The notes under the pieces are model-generated. The model was not told the origin of the DNA and made no database searches. It was given only the letters and a program-made list of their open reading frames with translations. Both the position numbers and the translations under genes were made by a program. This document shows, piece after piece, positions 1 to 8,820 of a DNA stretch of 64,000 nt. Source of the stretch: DATJMJ01 sp035508795 (lineage in GTDB: Bacteria; Actinomycetota; Acidimicrobiia; Acidimicrobiales; Palsa-688); NCBI GenBank assembly GCA_035508795.1, contig DATJMJ010000068.1:1-64000 (forward strand), written 5' to 3'. Every line of letters starts with the position of its first letter. The first letter of the stretch is position 1.

Positions 1-8
1 GATAGGCA

Positions 9-79
9 GGGCTTACTCCTAAGCCGCACCATGCTCAGCAACCAAAGGTTGCCTTACGTGGGTCGTTTCGCCTGCGGCT
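9..79 (-). other. Candidate folded RNA element (unassigned)
   Basis: On the minus strand, after the SIS gene, three complementary segments can be read. AGCCGCA at 22-28 can pair with TGCGGCT at 73-79 and would enclose a hairpin with arms 38-43 and 47-52 and an AAA loop. A second hairpin has arms 10-15 and 20-25, and its four-base loop reads GGAG on the minus strand. Bases 22-25 are used by both the long stem and this hairpin, so the two folds exclude each other. That resembles a ribosome-site switch in front of the next gene, which lies outside the window. I could not match it to a known riboswitch; chance is a real alternative. Confidence 0.25.
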
Positions 80-125
80 GGCCTCGACTTTCAACCACAG
101 ACCCGCCGGGACCTCGCTCTACAGG

Positions 126-1187
126 CTACAGGCCGCCCTCGCCGCTGGCCACCCCGGGGCCCGCGAGCTGAGCTTTCAACCACATCAGCACTTCGATTGG
201 GCCGGGGTCGACCCCCGCTTGGGCCGACATCCACAGCGACACGTAATCGCCGAAATAAGTCAGGTCGAACAGCTGCGCGAGGTCGCCTTCGCCCTCGGCG
301 CGCACCTCGATCACATCGGTGACGAACGGGCGTACGAGGTCCGCTACGATCTCGAACCTCCGCCCGACCTGGGGGTGCTCCCCGTCGTGGCGCAGCATGA
401 CGAGGCTCATGAGCTCCGCAAGCGGCTTGGACGCCTCTGTCCAACCACAGACCTCGTTGTGGCAGAGCTCGGACTGGGCCGAGGCGAAGGCGAGCCTCTT
501 GGCGTTTTCGTTGACCTGGGACTTCCAGCGCAGGGCAGCGACCATCCCAAGGGCCCCGCCGGCGTGCAGCACCGGCACCGTAGTACCGATGCGCCGCGCC
601 ACGTCGGCTGCCCTCGAGGCATCTCCTCTCCGGACGAGCTCGTCGCGCCGCAGCTTCAATTGCTCGACGGCTCTTTCGACCATTTGGTCGGCGCCCGGGA
701 GAAGCCCCATCTTCCACAGGACCACGATCAGGGGGACTGCCATGGCGCCAAATGCGACACGTGGCCAGGGCACGCTCGGGAGCCCGATAACAGGGGCCCG
801 CCAGCCGTCTGCGAGGTGCGCAAGCTCCCCGCCGCTTGCCACGACGACCATCTTGGCGCCGGCCAGGGCCGCGTCAGTAGCCGCTTCGATGGTCTCTTCG
901 GTCATCCCCGAGCAAGAAACTGCGAACACCAGCGACGACTCGTCCACGAAGTGGGGGCACTCGTAGTTTTTCACGACGCTCACGGGGACGGGTAGCAGGG
1001 GGGACGCGACGGCCGCCAGGACGTCGCCCGCGATCCCGCTGCCGCCCATGCCGATCACCACTACGTTTTCGATGTCCTCTCGGGCCGGCAGCCCCGTGAC
1101 CGACTGGCTGCGCTCGAACGCCTCTTCCACTTGTTCGGGGAACCTGGCGGCATGGTCGAACATCCCGTCGCTGTCAATCACCGCCAT
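126..1187 (-). CDS. SIS-domain bifunctional phosphoglucose/phosphomannose isomerase
   Basis: A 353-residue cytoplasmic sugar isomerase that should interconvert fructose-6-phosphate with glucose-6-phosphate and mannose-6-phosphate. The SIS fold is shown by GMGGSGIAGD at residues 46-55 and the phosphate-binding SCSGMTEET at 91-99. The family's C-terminal active-site region is present as SELCHNEVCGW at about 239-249, with Glu240 and His243. Length is normal for the PGI/PMI family (about 340 residues). Its start overlaps the end of the Trm112 gene by 14 bases, so it is the third gene of a manB-trm112-isomerase run, an order known from other actinobacteria. It supplies mannose-6-phosphate to the mutase next door. 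The relative use of the two substrates cannot be read from sequence. Confidence 0.88.
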   Translation of the reverse strand: MAVIDSDGMFDHAARFPEQVEEAFERSQSVTGLPAREDIENVVVIGMGGSGIAGDVLAAVASPLLPVPVSVVKNYECPHFVDESSLVFAVSCSGMTEETIEAATDAALAGAKMVVVASGGELAHLADGWRAPVIGLPSVPWPRVAFGAMAVPLIVVLWKMGLLPGADQMVERAVEQLKLRRDELVRRGDASRAADVARRIGTTVPVLHAGGALGMVAALRWKSQVNENAKRLAFASAQSELCHNEVCGWTEASKPLAELMSLVMLRHDGEHPQVGRRFEIVADLVRPFVTDVIEVRAEGEGDLAQLFDLTYFGDYVSLWMSAQAGVDPGPIEVLMWLKAQLAGPGVASGEGGL

Positions 1188-1431
1188 GTGCGCTCCCTGG
1201 CTCGAAGTTGAGCTCGACCCCCTCGGCGCCGGCCTTGGCCGTGAGGCGGTCGTGCTCGTCGGATGTCACGGTCTCGGCGTCCTCGATCAGCATGTCGGGG
1301 ATCCCGTCGTTGATCGCGTAGCGCCTGTGCAACCTCGGGTTGTAAAGGGTTTGCTCGTCCTCGAAGTAGAGGAGGGGGCCCTTGTCCTCGGGGCAGGCGA
1401 GGATCTCCAGGAGCAAAGGGTCGAGGGCCAT
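1174..1431 (-). CDS. Trm112 family protein
   Basis: An 85-residue protein beginning MALDPLLLEILACPEDKG, the hallmark N-terminus of Trm112/UPF0434 proteins, followed by the hydrophobic core around DGIPDMLIEDA. Members are small partners that stabilise or activate methyltransferases; in actinobacteria the partner is not settled. Only one of the usual zinc-site cysteines (Cys13) is evident, as in many bacterial members. The ATG at 1431 is chosen because the conserved family sequence begins exactly there and it lies two bases after the manB stop. A longer in-frame extension upstream would lie inside manB and looks like shadow sequence. The gene is probably translated with both neighbours. Confidence 0.85.
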   Translation of the reverse strand: MALDPLLLEILACPEDKGPLLYFEDEQTLYNPRLHRRYAINDGIPDMLIEDAETVTSDEHDRLTAKAGAEGVELNFEPGSAHGGD

Positions 1432-1433
1432 TT

Positions 1434-2795
1434 TCAGACGTCCTCCTTTACGAGCGAGAGGACCTCGGCGGTGTGCGCGTCGCAGCTTGCCCGGTCCTTC
1501 GCCTCGACGTTGAGGCGCACCAGTGGTTCGGTGTTGGAGGGGCGGACGTTGAACCACCAGTCACCGAAATCGACGGTCAGGCCGTCGAGCCGGGACTGCT
1601 TCGCCTCGGGGTGGCGGCTCGCGTACTGCACCGCGACAGCTTCCACCGTCCCTGCGGGGTCAGGCACCTCGGTGTTGACCTCCCCCGACATCGCATAACG
1701 GTCAAAGGGCTTGCGCAGCTCGGAGAGCGGGACACCTGCCTTCGAGATGACCTCCAGCACGACGAGAGCGGCGATACTGCCGGAATCGGCCCGGTAATTG
1801 TCCCTGAAGTAGTAGTGACCCGAATGCTCGCCGCCAAAAACAGCGCCCGTCTCGGCCATTATCGCTTTGATGAACGAGTGCCCGACTCGAGTCACAACGG
1901 GGATGCCGCCGTTTTCACGGATCACCTCCGGCACGGCCTTCGAACAAATGAGGTTGTACAGGACCGTCGACCCCGGGTATTTCTCGAGCATTTCTTTGGC
2001 GACTATTGCCGTAGTGGTGGAGCCGCTCACCGGCTGCGCCATGTCGTCCACGACGAAGCACCGGTCGGCGTCGCCGTCGAAAGCAAGGCCGACGTCCGCG
2101 CCCTTTTCGAGCACCCTCGCTTGCAAGTCACGCAGGTTGGCCGGCTGGATCGGGTCGGCCGGGTGGTTGGGGAAATTGCCGTCGAGCTCGGGATAGAGCA
2201 CTTCCAAGTCGAAGGGCAACCCTTCGAAGACGGCCGGCACGACAAGACCACCCATGCCGTTGGCGGTATCGGCGACCACCCGCAACGGCACGAGAGCGTC
2301 CCGGTCGACGAAGCTTCGTACCTTGGCCGCATAATCCTTCAATACGTCCTGGTGGCGCACGGTCCCCCGCTCAGCCTCGGGCACCGTGCGCAACTGGCCC
2401 GATTCGACGGCGGCGCGGATCTCGGCCAAACCCGTTTCGATACCCACCGGTTTGGCCCCCGCCAGGCAGAGCTTTATCCCGTTGTAGCGCGCCGGGTTGT
2501 GCGAGGCCGTGAACGTGGCTCCAGGCGAGTCGAGCGCGCCACTTGCGTAGAACAGTTCGTCCGTCGAGATGAGGTCGAGCAGGACGACGTCGGTGCCCGC
2601 CGATGTCACCCCGTCCGTGAAGGCTGCCACGAGCTCGGGGCCGGAGGGCCGCATGTCGTGGCCGACGAGGATGCGCGGCGCGTTGGCGAAGGCGGCGAAC
2701 GCCGCCCCGACCTTGCGGGCGAGCGGCGCGTCCAGCTGGTCGGGGACCACGCCGCGGATGTCGTACGCCTTGAAGATCTCGTCGAGCTTGCTCAC
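1434..2795 (-). CDS. manB: Phosphomannomutase/phosphoglucomutase
   Basis: A 453-residue alpha-D-phosphohexomutase converting mannose-6-phosphate (or glucose-6-phosphate) to the 1-phosphate for GDP-mannose and related nucleotide sugars. The catalytic phosphoserine loop TASHNP is at residues 96-101 (Ser98), the metal-binding loop DGDADR at 240-245, the sugar-binding loop GGEHSGH at 321-327 and the phosphate-binding loop RPSNTEP near the C-terminus. All four signatures are intact and length is normal. It leads the manB-trm112-isomerase cluster. An empty gap of about 70 bases separates it from the upstream membrane protein. Specificity for mannose over glucose is assumed from context. Confidence 0.9.
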   Translation of the reverse strand: MSKLDEIFKAYDIRGVVPDQLDAPLARKVGAAFAAFANAPRILVGHDMRPSGPELVAAFTDGVTSAGTDVVLLDLISTDELFYASGALDSPGATFTASHNPARYNGIKLCLAGAKPVGIETGLAEIRAAVESGQLRTVPEAERGTVRHQDVLKDYAAKVRSFVDRDALVPLRVVADTANGMGGLVVPAVFEGLPFDLEVLYPELDGNFPNHPADPIQPANLRDLQARVLEKGADVGLAFDGDADRCFVVDDMAQPVSGSTTTAIVAKEMLEKYPGSTVLYNLICSKAVPEVIRENGGIPVVTRVGHSFIKAIMAETGAVFGGEHSGHYYFRDNYRADSGSIAALVVLEVISKAGVPLSELRKPFDRYAMSGEVNTEVPDPAGTVEAVAVQYASRHPEAKQSRLDGLTVDFGDWWFNVRPSNTEPLVRLNVEAKDRASCDAHTAEVLSLVKEDV

Positions 2796-2864
2796 GCTTG
2801 GGCCAAGCTAACAAACCAGGCCGGTCGCGTGAAATGCCCTTCGGTTGACGGCCAAAGCCAGGCG

Positions 2865-5822
2865 CTAACCGGCATTGTCACGCCCGTCGTCGTCGCCCGT
2901 GGGCCCGGGGCGGCCGCCCTGGGGCCCTGCCTGGCCCGTGCCCGCACCTGCCGGGCCCGTGCCCGCACCTGCCGGGCCCATGCCCGCACTCCCGGGCCCC
3001 GTACCCGCACTCCCGGGCCCCGTACCCGCACCCGCCGGGAAGCCCGGACCGGGGCCGGGCCAAAACGCCTCCCCGCCGGGCGGCACTTCCGCTGGCGCCC
3101 ATGCATCGCGCGAGCCGGAGGGTTGCGCGGGCCCGTCGGCCAAGATCCCTCCCGGCCCTCCCGCCTGGCCATCGGTCTTCGAGTGGCCGTTGGAGCGGCC
3201 GGCAAAGCCCTCTCGTGCGGCTTCAGAGCCTGCCCCGTTGCTGTCGTCCGGGTGATAGGACCACGACGGCCCTCTGTTGCCTTCCCAGAAGTTGCGCGTG
3301 CGCTCGCTCAGCATGTCTGTGAACCGCCCCTTCGAGGCGCTTTCGCCGAGCGCGGGGCGCCGCACGCCAGCCAGTGGCGCCTGCGGCCTCCTCACCAGGA
3401 CGACGAGACCTACCAGGGCAAGAAGTGTCAACACCCAGCCCTCGTAGTCGACCGGCGTGTTGCCGTACGACATTGACACGTGGTGCGAGGTTGGGACGAC
3501 GACCATGAGGTTCGGGCTGACCCGGTAGACGCCCTTTGCGCCCGAAACTTGCCAGTTGGGGAAGTAGGAAATGGTCACCACGACAGGTACGCCGACTCGC
3601 GAGACGTTGAAGCTGATGGAAGCGTTGTGCTCAACGATGTCCGAAACGGTGGTCGACGGCTCGGGCGTCACAGGCGGGCTGGTGTCGTCGTAAGGCACCC
3701 TCGCCCAATTTGACGGGCCTGTCGCCGCGTAATAGACGTCCCAGTCGCTCGGGTCGTTGTACCAAGGCACCATGACCTTGAGCCACTTCGGCTGGCTTGC
3801 GTTGTTGAGCCCTTTCATCACGACCGGCTGGTCAGCGAGCGCGTGGACACGCGGGGCGCTCGAGACGAGGTAGAGCTTCCAGTACTGCTCCTGGTTGCCC
3901 TGCGGGCCGCCCGAGTTGCTGCTCCCGTAAGACACGAGGAACGGCCCGAACGTCTTGATCAGCTTGAGGGAAGGGTCTGCTGCGGCCTGCTGTTGCACCG
4001 CAGTGCTGAGGGCCATGTAGTACTTCACACCGAGCATCTGGAGGTGGTCCACCCCGAGGGCCACGTTGGGCGAGGTGGCGTACGGCGAGAGGTCGTCGGG
4101 GAACACCTCGGGATCCGAAGGTTGCAGGGAAAGTTCGGACTGATCGATGAAATGGAACGGCGTGGTGGCCGAGGCCTCGTAGTAAAGCCCTTCCATCGAA
4201 CCGATGCAGCCATTGGTCCAGTAAGGCAGGATCGTGAGGGCATCGGGCGTGCCGTAGTCGTTCATCGTGGAGTTGTACTCCCACATGACGTTGCCGCAGC
4301 CGTAGGTCTTGGAGGCCGCCTCCAACTGGCTCACGATCTGCTCGTACTCGGGCCAGCGGGGCTTGGCGCAGTCTTTCGGGCAACCGTACTGGTAGCCGCT
4401 GTAGTTCCAGGTGACCCAGCTCGGGATATCGGATTCCGTTTTTTGCGGGATGCCGAGGAAAAGAGCCGTCCCGCTCGCGTCCACTTTTTCCCCAGGCAGG
4501 ACGCGCAGCGGGAACCCCACCCAGAGCAAGGCCAGCACGAGCACGAACAACGGCGCGGGCAGGAGGGCGGCGCGCAATGTGACCAGGTAGCTGGAAGCCC
4601 GTTCCGCCAGGGTGCAGTAAATCTCTCCCACGGCGAGCGCCGCTAGCAGGTAGAGGCAGAGGAACCAAAATGGCAGGACCCGCGCGTTCCACAGGATGCT
4701 CTGCGGCATGTAACGGAAGGCCAGTACCGCGAGCAGGGCCATTATCGTGAGGAACTCACCGGTCCGGCGGCGACGCGAGACGGTTAGCGCGGCACCCACG
4801 CCGGCCAGGATGAACAACCATGTGTCCGAGGCCGGGAAAAGCGTTGCGATGTAGGTGGTTATCCTGCCGTACCCCATATCGGTCACATATGGCAAGCGGA
4901 CAAAAAACGGCAGCGCCCACCACGCGGCCAGCAACCCTCCGACGATGACAGTCGGAGCCGACCACCAAAGGGCCCCGACCCAATCTCTCGTACGCAAGCC
5001 ATAAAGCCCGATCAAGACGACGGCGCCCACGCCGGCGAACATTGCCGGGTCGATATGGGACATGAAGCAGCAAGCGAGCGTAACCGCAGCGAGCGCCCGG
5101 CAACGGCCGGTCTGCAGCCCCCTCATGACCAGGCCGAGGAAAACGAGAGCAAACCAAAGGCTCCAACCGAAGGCAAATTCCCCTGCCAGGGTCGACAGGA
5201 TGTTGCCGCCGTAGATGTCGAACTCGGCCCCGAAAATGAAGGGAAGAGTCCCCGCTGCCAGTACCGCCGGTACGGGGAAGGGGGCACGCGCCAGGCGGCC
5301 CATCAGCCAGCCCGCTACTGGCATGAGCACCATCGGCGCCGCCGTCGCGATCTTGAAGGCGATGTTGTAACTGAAGATGATCTTGGAAAGGACGACGACC
5401 GAGTAGATGGGCAGGGGGAAATAAAACGTGACCGCCGGGAAGCCGTCCCAGTTGGACGACGTCCACCCGGTGAGGCGGAGGTTGGGTAACAGCTGGTGCA
5501 TCGCCACCCACGGCAGGAGCACGTGTGCCCCGGTGTCACCACCGGAAATGGTGGTGTTGCGCAGGAGTTGCGAAGGCTGGAACTGCCACAGGACGAACAC
5601 GACGCACACCGATACGACGATCAGGGTGGCGAGCGGCTCGGGCTGCGCCAGAGGCCGCAACCGCGCCCCCACCCAGCGGCCCGACCGGTACACGCGCTCC
5701 GCACGCCGCTGCCGCGGGTAGTAGAAGTCTCGCCTCGCCGAGCCGCCCGGCTCTTCCTCGTCGACGCGACTGCCAACCGCGGAGGCGGTTGCCTCCTCAT
5801 CGATTTGGGTCACTCGTGCCAT
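2865..5822 (-). CDS. Large polytopic membrane protein, probable GT-C-like / PTPS-related
   Basis: A 985-residue integral membrane protein. A charged cytoplasmic N-terminus (about 60 residues) is followed by a first membrane segment (LATLIVVSVCVVFVLWQF), then about ten more hydrophobic helices to residue 440. A large polar, Trp/Tyr-rich extracytoplasmic domain follows, then one further helix near 800 and a cytoplasmic tail. The motif GGDTGAHVLLPW after the first helix and the overall layout resemble actinobacterial membrane glycosyltransferases of the GT-C/6-pyruvoyl-tetrahydropterin-synthase-related group; the assignment is by resemblance only. The last about 100 residues are Gly/Pro/Ala-rich and include seven-residue repeats encoded by tandem DNA. 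Neighbours (manB, isomerase) fit a role in envelope glycan assembly. Confidence 0.6.
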   Translation of the reverse strand: MARVTQIDEEATASAVGSRVDEEEPGGSARRDFYYPRQRRAERVYRSGRWVGARLRPLAQPEPLATLIVVSVCVVFVLWQFQPSQLLRNTTISGGDTGAHVLLPWVAMHQLLPNLRLTGWTSSNWDGFPAVTFYFPLPIYSVVVLSKIIFSYNIAFKIATAAPMVLMPVAGWLMGRLARAPFPVPAVLAAGTLPFIFGAEFDIYGGNILSTLAGEFAFGWSLWFALVFLGLVMRGLQTGRCRALAAVTLACCFMSHIDPAMFAGVGAVVLIGLYGLRTRDWVGALWWSAPTVIVGGLLAAWWALPFFVRLPYVTDMGYGRITTYIATLFPASDTWLFILAGVGAALTVSRRRRTGEFLTIMALLAVLAFRYMPQSILWNARVLPFWFLCLYLLAALAVGEIYCTLAERASSYLVTLRAALLPAPLFVLVLALLWVGFPLRVLPGEKVDASGTALFLGIPQKTESDIPSWVTWNYSGYQYGCPKDCAKPRWPEYEQIVSQLEAASKTYGCGNVMWEYNSTMNDYGTPDALTILPYWTNGCIGSMEGLYYEASATTPFHFIDQSELSLQPSDPEVFPDDLSPYATSPNVALGVDHLQMLGVKYYMALSTAVQQQAAADPSLKLIKTFGPFLVSYGSSNSGGPQGNQEQYWKLYLVSSAPRVHALADQPVVMKGLNNASQPKWLKVMVPWYNDPSDWDVYYAATGPSNWARVPYDDTSPPVTPEPSTTVSDIVEHNASISFNVSRVGVPVVVTISYFPNWQVSGAKGVYRVSPNLMVVVPTSHHVSMSYGNTPVDYEGWVLTLLALVGLVVLVRRPQAPLAGVRRPALGESASKGRFTDMLSERTRNFWEGNRGPSWSYHPDDSNGAGSEAAREGFAGRSNGHSKTDGQAGGPGGILADGPAQPSGSRDAWAPAEVPPGGEAFWPGPGPGFPAGAGTGPGSAGTGPGSAGMGPAGAGTGPAGAGTGQAGPQGGRPGPTGDDDGRDNAG
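2935..3039. repeat. 21-bp tandem repeat inside the 985-residue membrane protein gene
   Basis: Five consecutive 21-base units of the form CCCGTGCCCGCACCTGCCGG on the plus strand, the first two identical and the rest diverged at a few positions. Being a multiple of three, they encode seven-residue repeats (GPAGAGT, GPGSAGT) in the C-terminal tail of the minus-strand gene, so copy-number change would alter tail length without a frameshift. Confidence 0.85.
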
Positions 5823-5943
5823 TGTTACGTGTTCAGCGACGTGTCGGAAGCCGGGGCAGGAGGGTGGGCGCGGCGGCGCGGCACGTCAGCCACAAGGCTG
5901 AGCGCGGTACAGGACGCGATTTGGAGAGCGCGTCAGCGGCTGT

Positions 5944-6114
5944 TCAGCGGCCGACCGTCGCAAGGTCAAGCACCCCTGCGAGAGGCAGCAAGCCCTCACG
6001 GGTTTCCCACCAGCGCAGGTCGCACGAAGAGCAGCTGTGAAGCGCCACCTGCTCGCCGCTCACGAGCATTTCTATGACCACCATTTCCCGCAGCTGGCAG
6101 TTGGGGCACTTCAT
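5944..6114 (-). CDS. Small zinc-ribbon protein (56 residues)
   Basis: A short gene starting at ATG 6114 and ending with TGA at 5944-5946. The protein begins MKCPNCQLREMV and carries a second cysteine pair in CSSCDLRWWE, giving a CxxC-x22-CxxC arrangement typical of TFIIB-like zinc ribbons. Such proteins bind one zinc ion and often act in nucleic-acid or protein contacts; the role here is unknown. Two Trp residues follow the second knuckle. It lies between DUF3499 and the 985-residue membrane protein on the same strand, with gaps of about 138 and 121 bases, so it may have its own promoter. The intact cysteine pattern in a codon-consistent frame makes a real gene likely. Confidence 0.72.
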   Translation of the reverse strand: MKCPNCQLREMVVIEMLVSGEQVALHSCSSCDLRWWETREGLLPLAGVLDLATVGR

Positions 6115-6252
6115 ATAAGGCTCTTCTCCCTCTCCAGTCCACTAAATGCATCGGCAAAAACCGGCGCCGCCCTTAACTGGGTGCCATACCCCCAGCTCAC
6201 AGGGTCGACAAGGGCCGAAGCAACGATGAGAGGGCCAGGGAGCCCGGACGGC

Positions 6253-6702
6253 TCAGAGGATCGCGCTCAGGTCGCCTTCGACTTGGGAGGGAGCCGCCTT
6301 CGAGCCGCGGGTACCCGCACGGGCTGAGCCCCCGGTACCACCACGCGAGCCCGTTCGCGTGGTGCCGCCTTGGGACTGGCGCTTCGAGGTGCGCGCAGCC
6401 TGAGCGACCGGTACGGCCTCGTGACCAGCGGCGGCGCCAGGTGATCCCCCGGCCGCAGCCGTGACCCCGGCCTCGTCCTTTCCTGCTCCCTCCCCATGCC
6501 GGCTTCGCCGGTCGACGCAGAACCAGCCACGCGGGACCCGCAAGTTGTCGGCGTGGCGAGCGCACAGCGGCCACTGCTGGAAGACCCCCGCATCAGGCTC
6601 GGGGTCGTCGTCCAGCCAGGCACAGCGCGCCTCGTAGTCGTAGCCGAACCAGGCCTCGGGCTGCCCGGGGCACGCCGGCCGGGCACAACGGGCGCGACGC
6701 AC
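6253..6702 (-). CDS. DUF3499 family protein
   Basis: A 149-residue protein with the DUF3499 core in its first 65 residues: MRRARCARPACPGQPEAWF, then FGYDYEARCAWLDDD, and LCARHADNLRVPRGWFCVD. The spaced Cys and His residues suggest a small metal-binding domain, and the family is restricted to actinobacteria with no established function. The second half is a low-complexity basic, Gly/Ser/Thr-rich tail. In other actinobacteria this gene also sits just upstream of the phosphomannomutase region, as here. It is divergent from ftsH with only 39 bases between the two starts, so the two promoters must overlap. Confidence 0.85.
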   Translation of the reverse strand: MRRARCARPACPGQPEAWFGYDYEARCAWLDDDPEPDAGVFQQWPLCARHADNLRVPRGWFCVDRRSRHGEGAGKDEAGVTAAAGGSPGAAAGHEAVPVAQAARTSKRQSQGGTTRTGSRGGTGGSARAGTRGSKAAPSQVEGDLSAIL

Positions 6703-6741
6703 ATATCGAAGTTACCGCGCGCCGCCTAGGATCAGGAACAT

Positions 6742-8739
6742 ATGAGCCGGCAGCCAGGCGACCTGAGGCCCGACCGCCAAAACAATACCGGGACCACGAG
6801 CGGCCCGGACCGTTCGTGGCGTTGGGTCGTCGGCGCGCTTGTGCTGATCATCCTGCTGATCGTCCTGGCTTCGGGCGTCGTCACCGAGCAGCAACCGCCG
6901 TCGATCAGCTGGGGGCAGTTCCAGACCGAGCTCGAAACCCACCAGGTGCGCAAGGCGCAGCTCAACACGAGCAACGGCGTCGTCACGTTCACGACTGTCA
7001 CGGGGGAGCAGGAGCAGACGCAGGGCCCGGGCGACGAGGTCCCCGACCAGACCGAGGTTTCTACCCTCTACAAGTACCTCGGCCAGGACCTTTCGGTCAC
7101 TTCGCCGAGCGAGCCCTGGTACATAGCGCTCTTACCGGACATCCTGATCCTCGGCGGCCTCGTGCTGCTCTTCTTGTGGATGGCCAGGCGTGCCCAGGGC
7201 CAGATGGGCAACATCATGTCGATAGGCCGCAGCCGCGCAAAGGTTTACACGACCGAGCGCCCGCGGACCACGTTCGCCGATGTCGCCGGCTACGACGGGG
7301 TCAAGCTCGAGATCGGTGAGGTGGTCGATTTCCTGCGCAGCTCGAGCCGTTTCAAGGAGATAGGCGCCAAGATCCCCAAAGGCGTGCTCCTCGTCGGTCC
7401 GCCTGGCACCGGCAAAACCTTGCTGGCCCGTGCAGTGGCGGGCGAAGCGGGCGTGCCGTTCATGTCGGTCACCGGCTCGGACTTCATGGAGATGTTCGTC
7501 GGAGTAGGTGCTTCCAGGGTGCGTGACCTGTTCCAGAGCGCCCGCAAACAGGCCCCGGCGATCATTTTCATCGACGAGATCGACTCGATCGGGCGCAAGC
7601 GCGGGGCGGGCCTCGGCGGCGGCCACGACGAGCGCGAGCAGACCCTCAACCAGATGTTGGCCGAGATGGACGGTTTCGAGGCGACCGAGGGGATCGTGAT
7701 GATGGCGGCGACCAACCGGCCCGACATCTTGGACCCCGCCCTTCTCAGGCCGGGCCGTTTCGACCGTCAGATCGTCGTACCTCTTCCCGACCTCGAGGAG
7801 CGCCTCCCGATCCTCAAGGTCCACTGCAAAGACAAGAGGATCGCGCCCGACGTGGACCTCACGGTCGTTGCCAGGGGCACGCCGGGGATGAGCGGTGCCG
7901 ACCTCGCCAACCTTGTCAACGAGGCTGCCCTCCACGCGGTCCGTCGTGGGGCGCCCTCGATCGCGATGCGTGATTTCGACGCCGCCCGCGACCGTGTGCT
8001 CATGGGCCAGCGCCGCGAGTCGACGGTGCTCTCCGAAAAAGAAAAGATGGCCACCGCGTACCACGAGGGCGGCCATGCGGTCCTTGCCTACGTGCTGCCC
8101 GACGCAGATCCGGTCCACAAAGTAACCATCCTGCCGACCGGCATGGCGCTCGGTGTCACCCAGCAGTTGCCGATAGAGGAGCGCCACACCTATTGGAGGG
8201 AGTACATCGAGGACTCACTTTGCGTGATGATGGGTGGCCGCTGCGCCGAGCAGCTGATGTTCAACACCCTGTCGACAGGCGGGTCCAACGACCTCCAGCG
8301 CGCCACCGAGACGGCCCGCAAGATGGTCCGCGAGTTCGGCATGTCCGAACGTGTCGGCCCGATGGCGTGGGGCAACGGGGGCGAGGTCTTCCTCGGCGAC
8401 GACCTGATGCACAGCCGCGACTACAGCGACGAGACGGCGCGGGTTGTGGACGAGGAGGTCGAGCGTATCCTGCGGGACCAGGAGTCACGGGCCACCCGGT
8501 TGCTCCGCGAGCACCAGAGGGGGTTGGCGGCCGTTGCGCAGGCGCTCATCGAGCGTGAGACGATCGACGGGCCCGAAGTGTCCCGCCTCGTGGACCAGGC
8601 ATACGGGCGGCCGGTGCACGAACACCTCGAAGTACCGAGTTTCGTGGGAGTGGCGGCCAACGGCGGCAGGGGCGACGGGCAGGCGTACGCGGGTGAGGCA
8701 CCGGTGGGCGGCGCCGCGGGCCCAGGGCTTCACGGCTGA
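6742..8739 (+). CDS. ftsH: ATP-dependent zinc metalloprotease FtsH
   Basis: A 665-residue membrane-anchored AAA+ protease that degrades misfolded and regulatory membrane and cytosolic proteins. A first membrane helix (about residues 29-48), an extracytoplasmic domain of about 80 residues and a second helix near 130-150 precede the ATPase. Walker A GPPGTGKT is at about 219-226, Walker B FIDEID with the following SRH region, and LLRPGRFDRQ is intact. The zinc site HEGGH lies at 441-445, and the usual downstream acidic ligand region (TGGSNDLQRAT) is present. The C-terminal tail is Gly-rich. ATG 6742 is preceded by AGGATCAGG. All catalytic residues are present. FtsH would sit in the cytoplasmic membrane as a hexamer. 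Confidence 0.96.
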   Translation: MSRQPGDLRPDRQNNTGTTSGPDRSWRWVVGALVLIILLIVLASGVVTEQQPPSISWGQFQTELETHQVRKAQLNTSNGVVTFTTVTGEQEQTQGPGDEVPDQTEVSTLYKYLGQDLSVTSPSEPWYIALLPDILILGGLVLLFLWMARRAQGQMGNIMSIGRSRAKVYTTERPRTTFADVAGYDGVKLEIGEVVDFLRSSSRFKEIGAKIPKGVLLVGPPGTGKTLLARAVAGEAGVPFMSVTGSDFMEMFVGVGASRVRDLFQSARKQAPAIIFIDEIDSIGRKRGAGLGGGHDEREQTLNQMLAEMDGFEATEGIVMMAATNRPDILDPALLRPGRFDRQIVVPLPDLEERLPILKVHCKDKRIAPDVDLTVVARGTPGMSGADLANLVNEAALHAVRRGAPSIAMRDFDAARDRVLMGQRRESTVLSEKEKMATAYHEGGHAVLAYVLPDADPVHKVTILPTGMALGVTQQLPIEERHTYWREYIEDSLCVMMGGRCAEQLMFNTLSTGGSNDLQRATETARKMVREFGMSERVGPMAWGNGGEVFLGDDLMHSRDYSDETARVVDEEVERILRDQESRATRLLREHQRGLAAVAQALIERETIDGPEVSRLVDQAYGRPVHEHLEVPSFVGVAANGGRGDGQAYAGEAPVGGAAGPGLHG

Positions 8740-8820
8740 CGAGGCGGACAGCTGCCAGGCGAGCAAGATCCGAGACCTTTCGGGCCCGGTTTCAGCCTGA
8801 GCGAGAGCAGCCCGGCCCCG

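Noticed and set aside
9..79. SAH or other known riboswitch at the window start
   Set aside because: The sequence lacks the conserved core of the SAH, SAM-II and SAM-IV riboswitches as far as I can compare, so only an unassigned RNA fold is reported.
1473..3476. Long plus-strand open frame opposite manB and the membrane protein tail (667 codons)
   Set aside because: It is antisense to two well-supported genes, has Arg/Gly/His-rich composition typical of GC-rich shadow frames and no recognisable domain.
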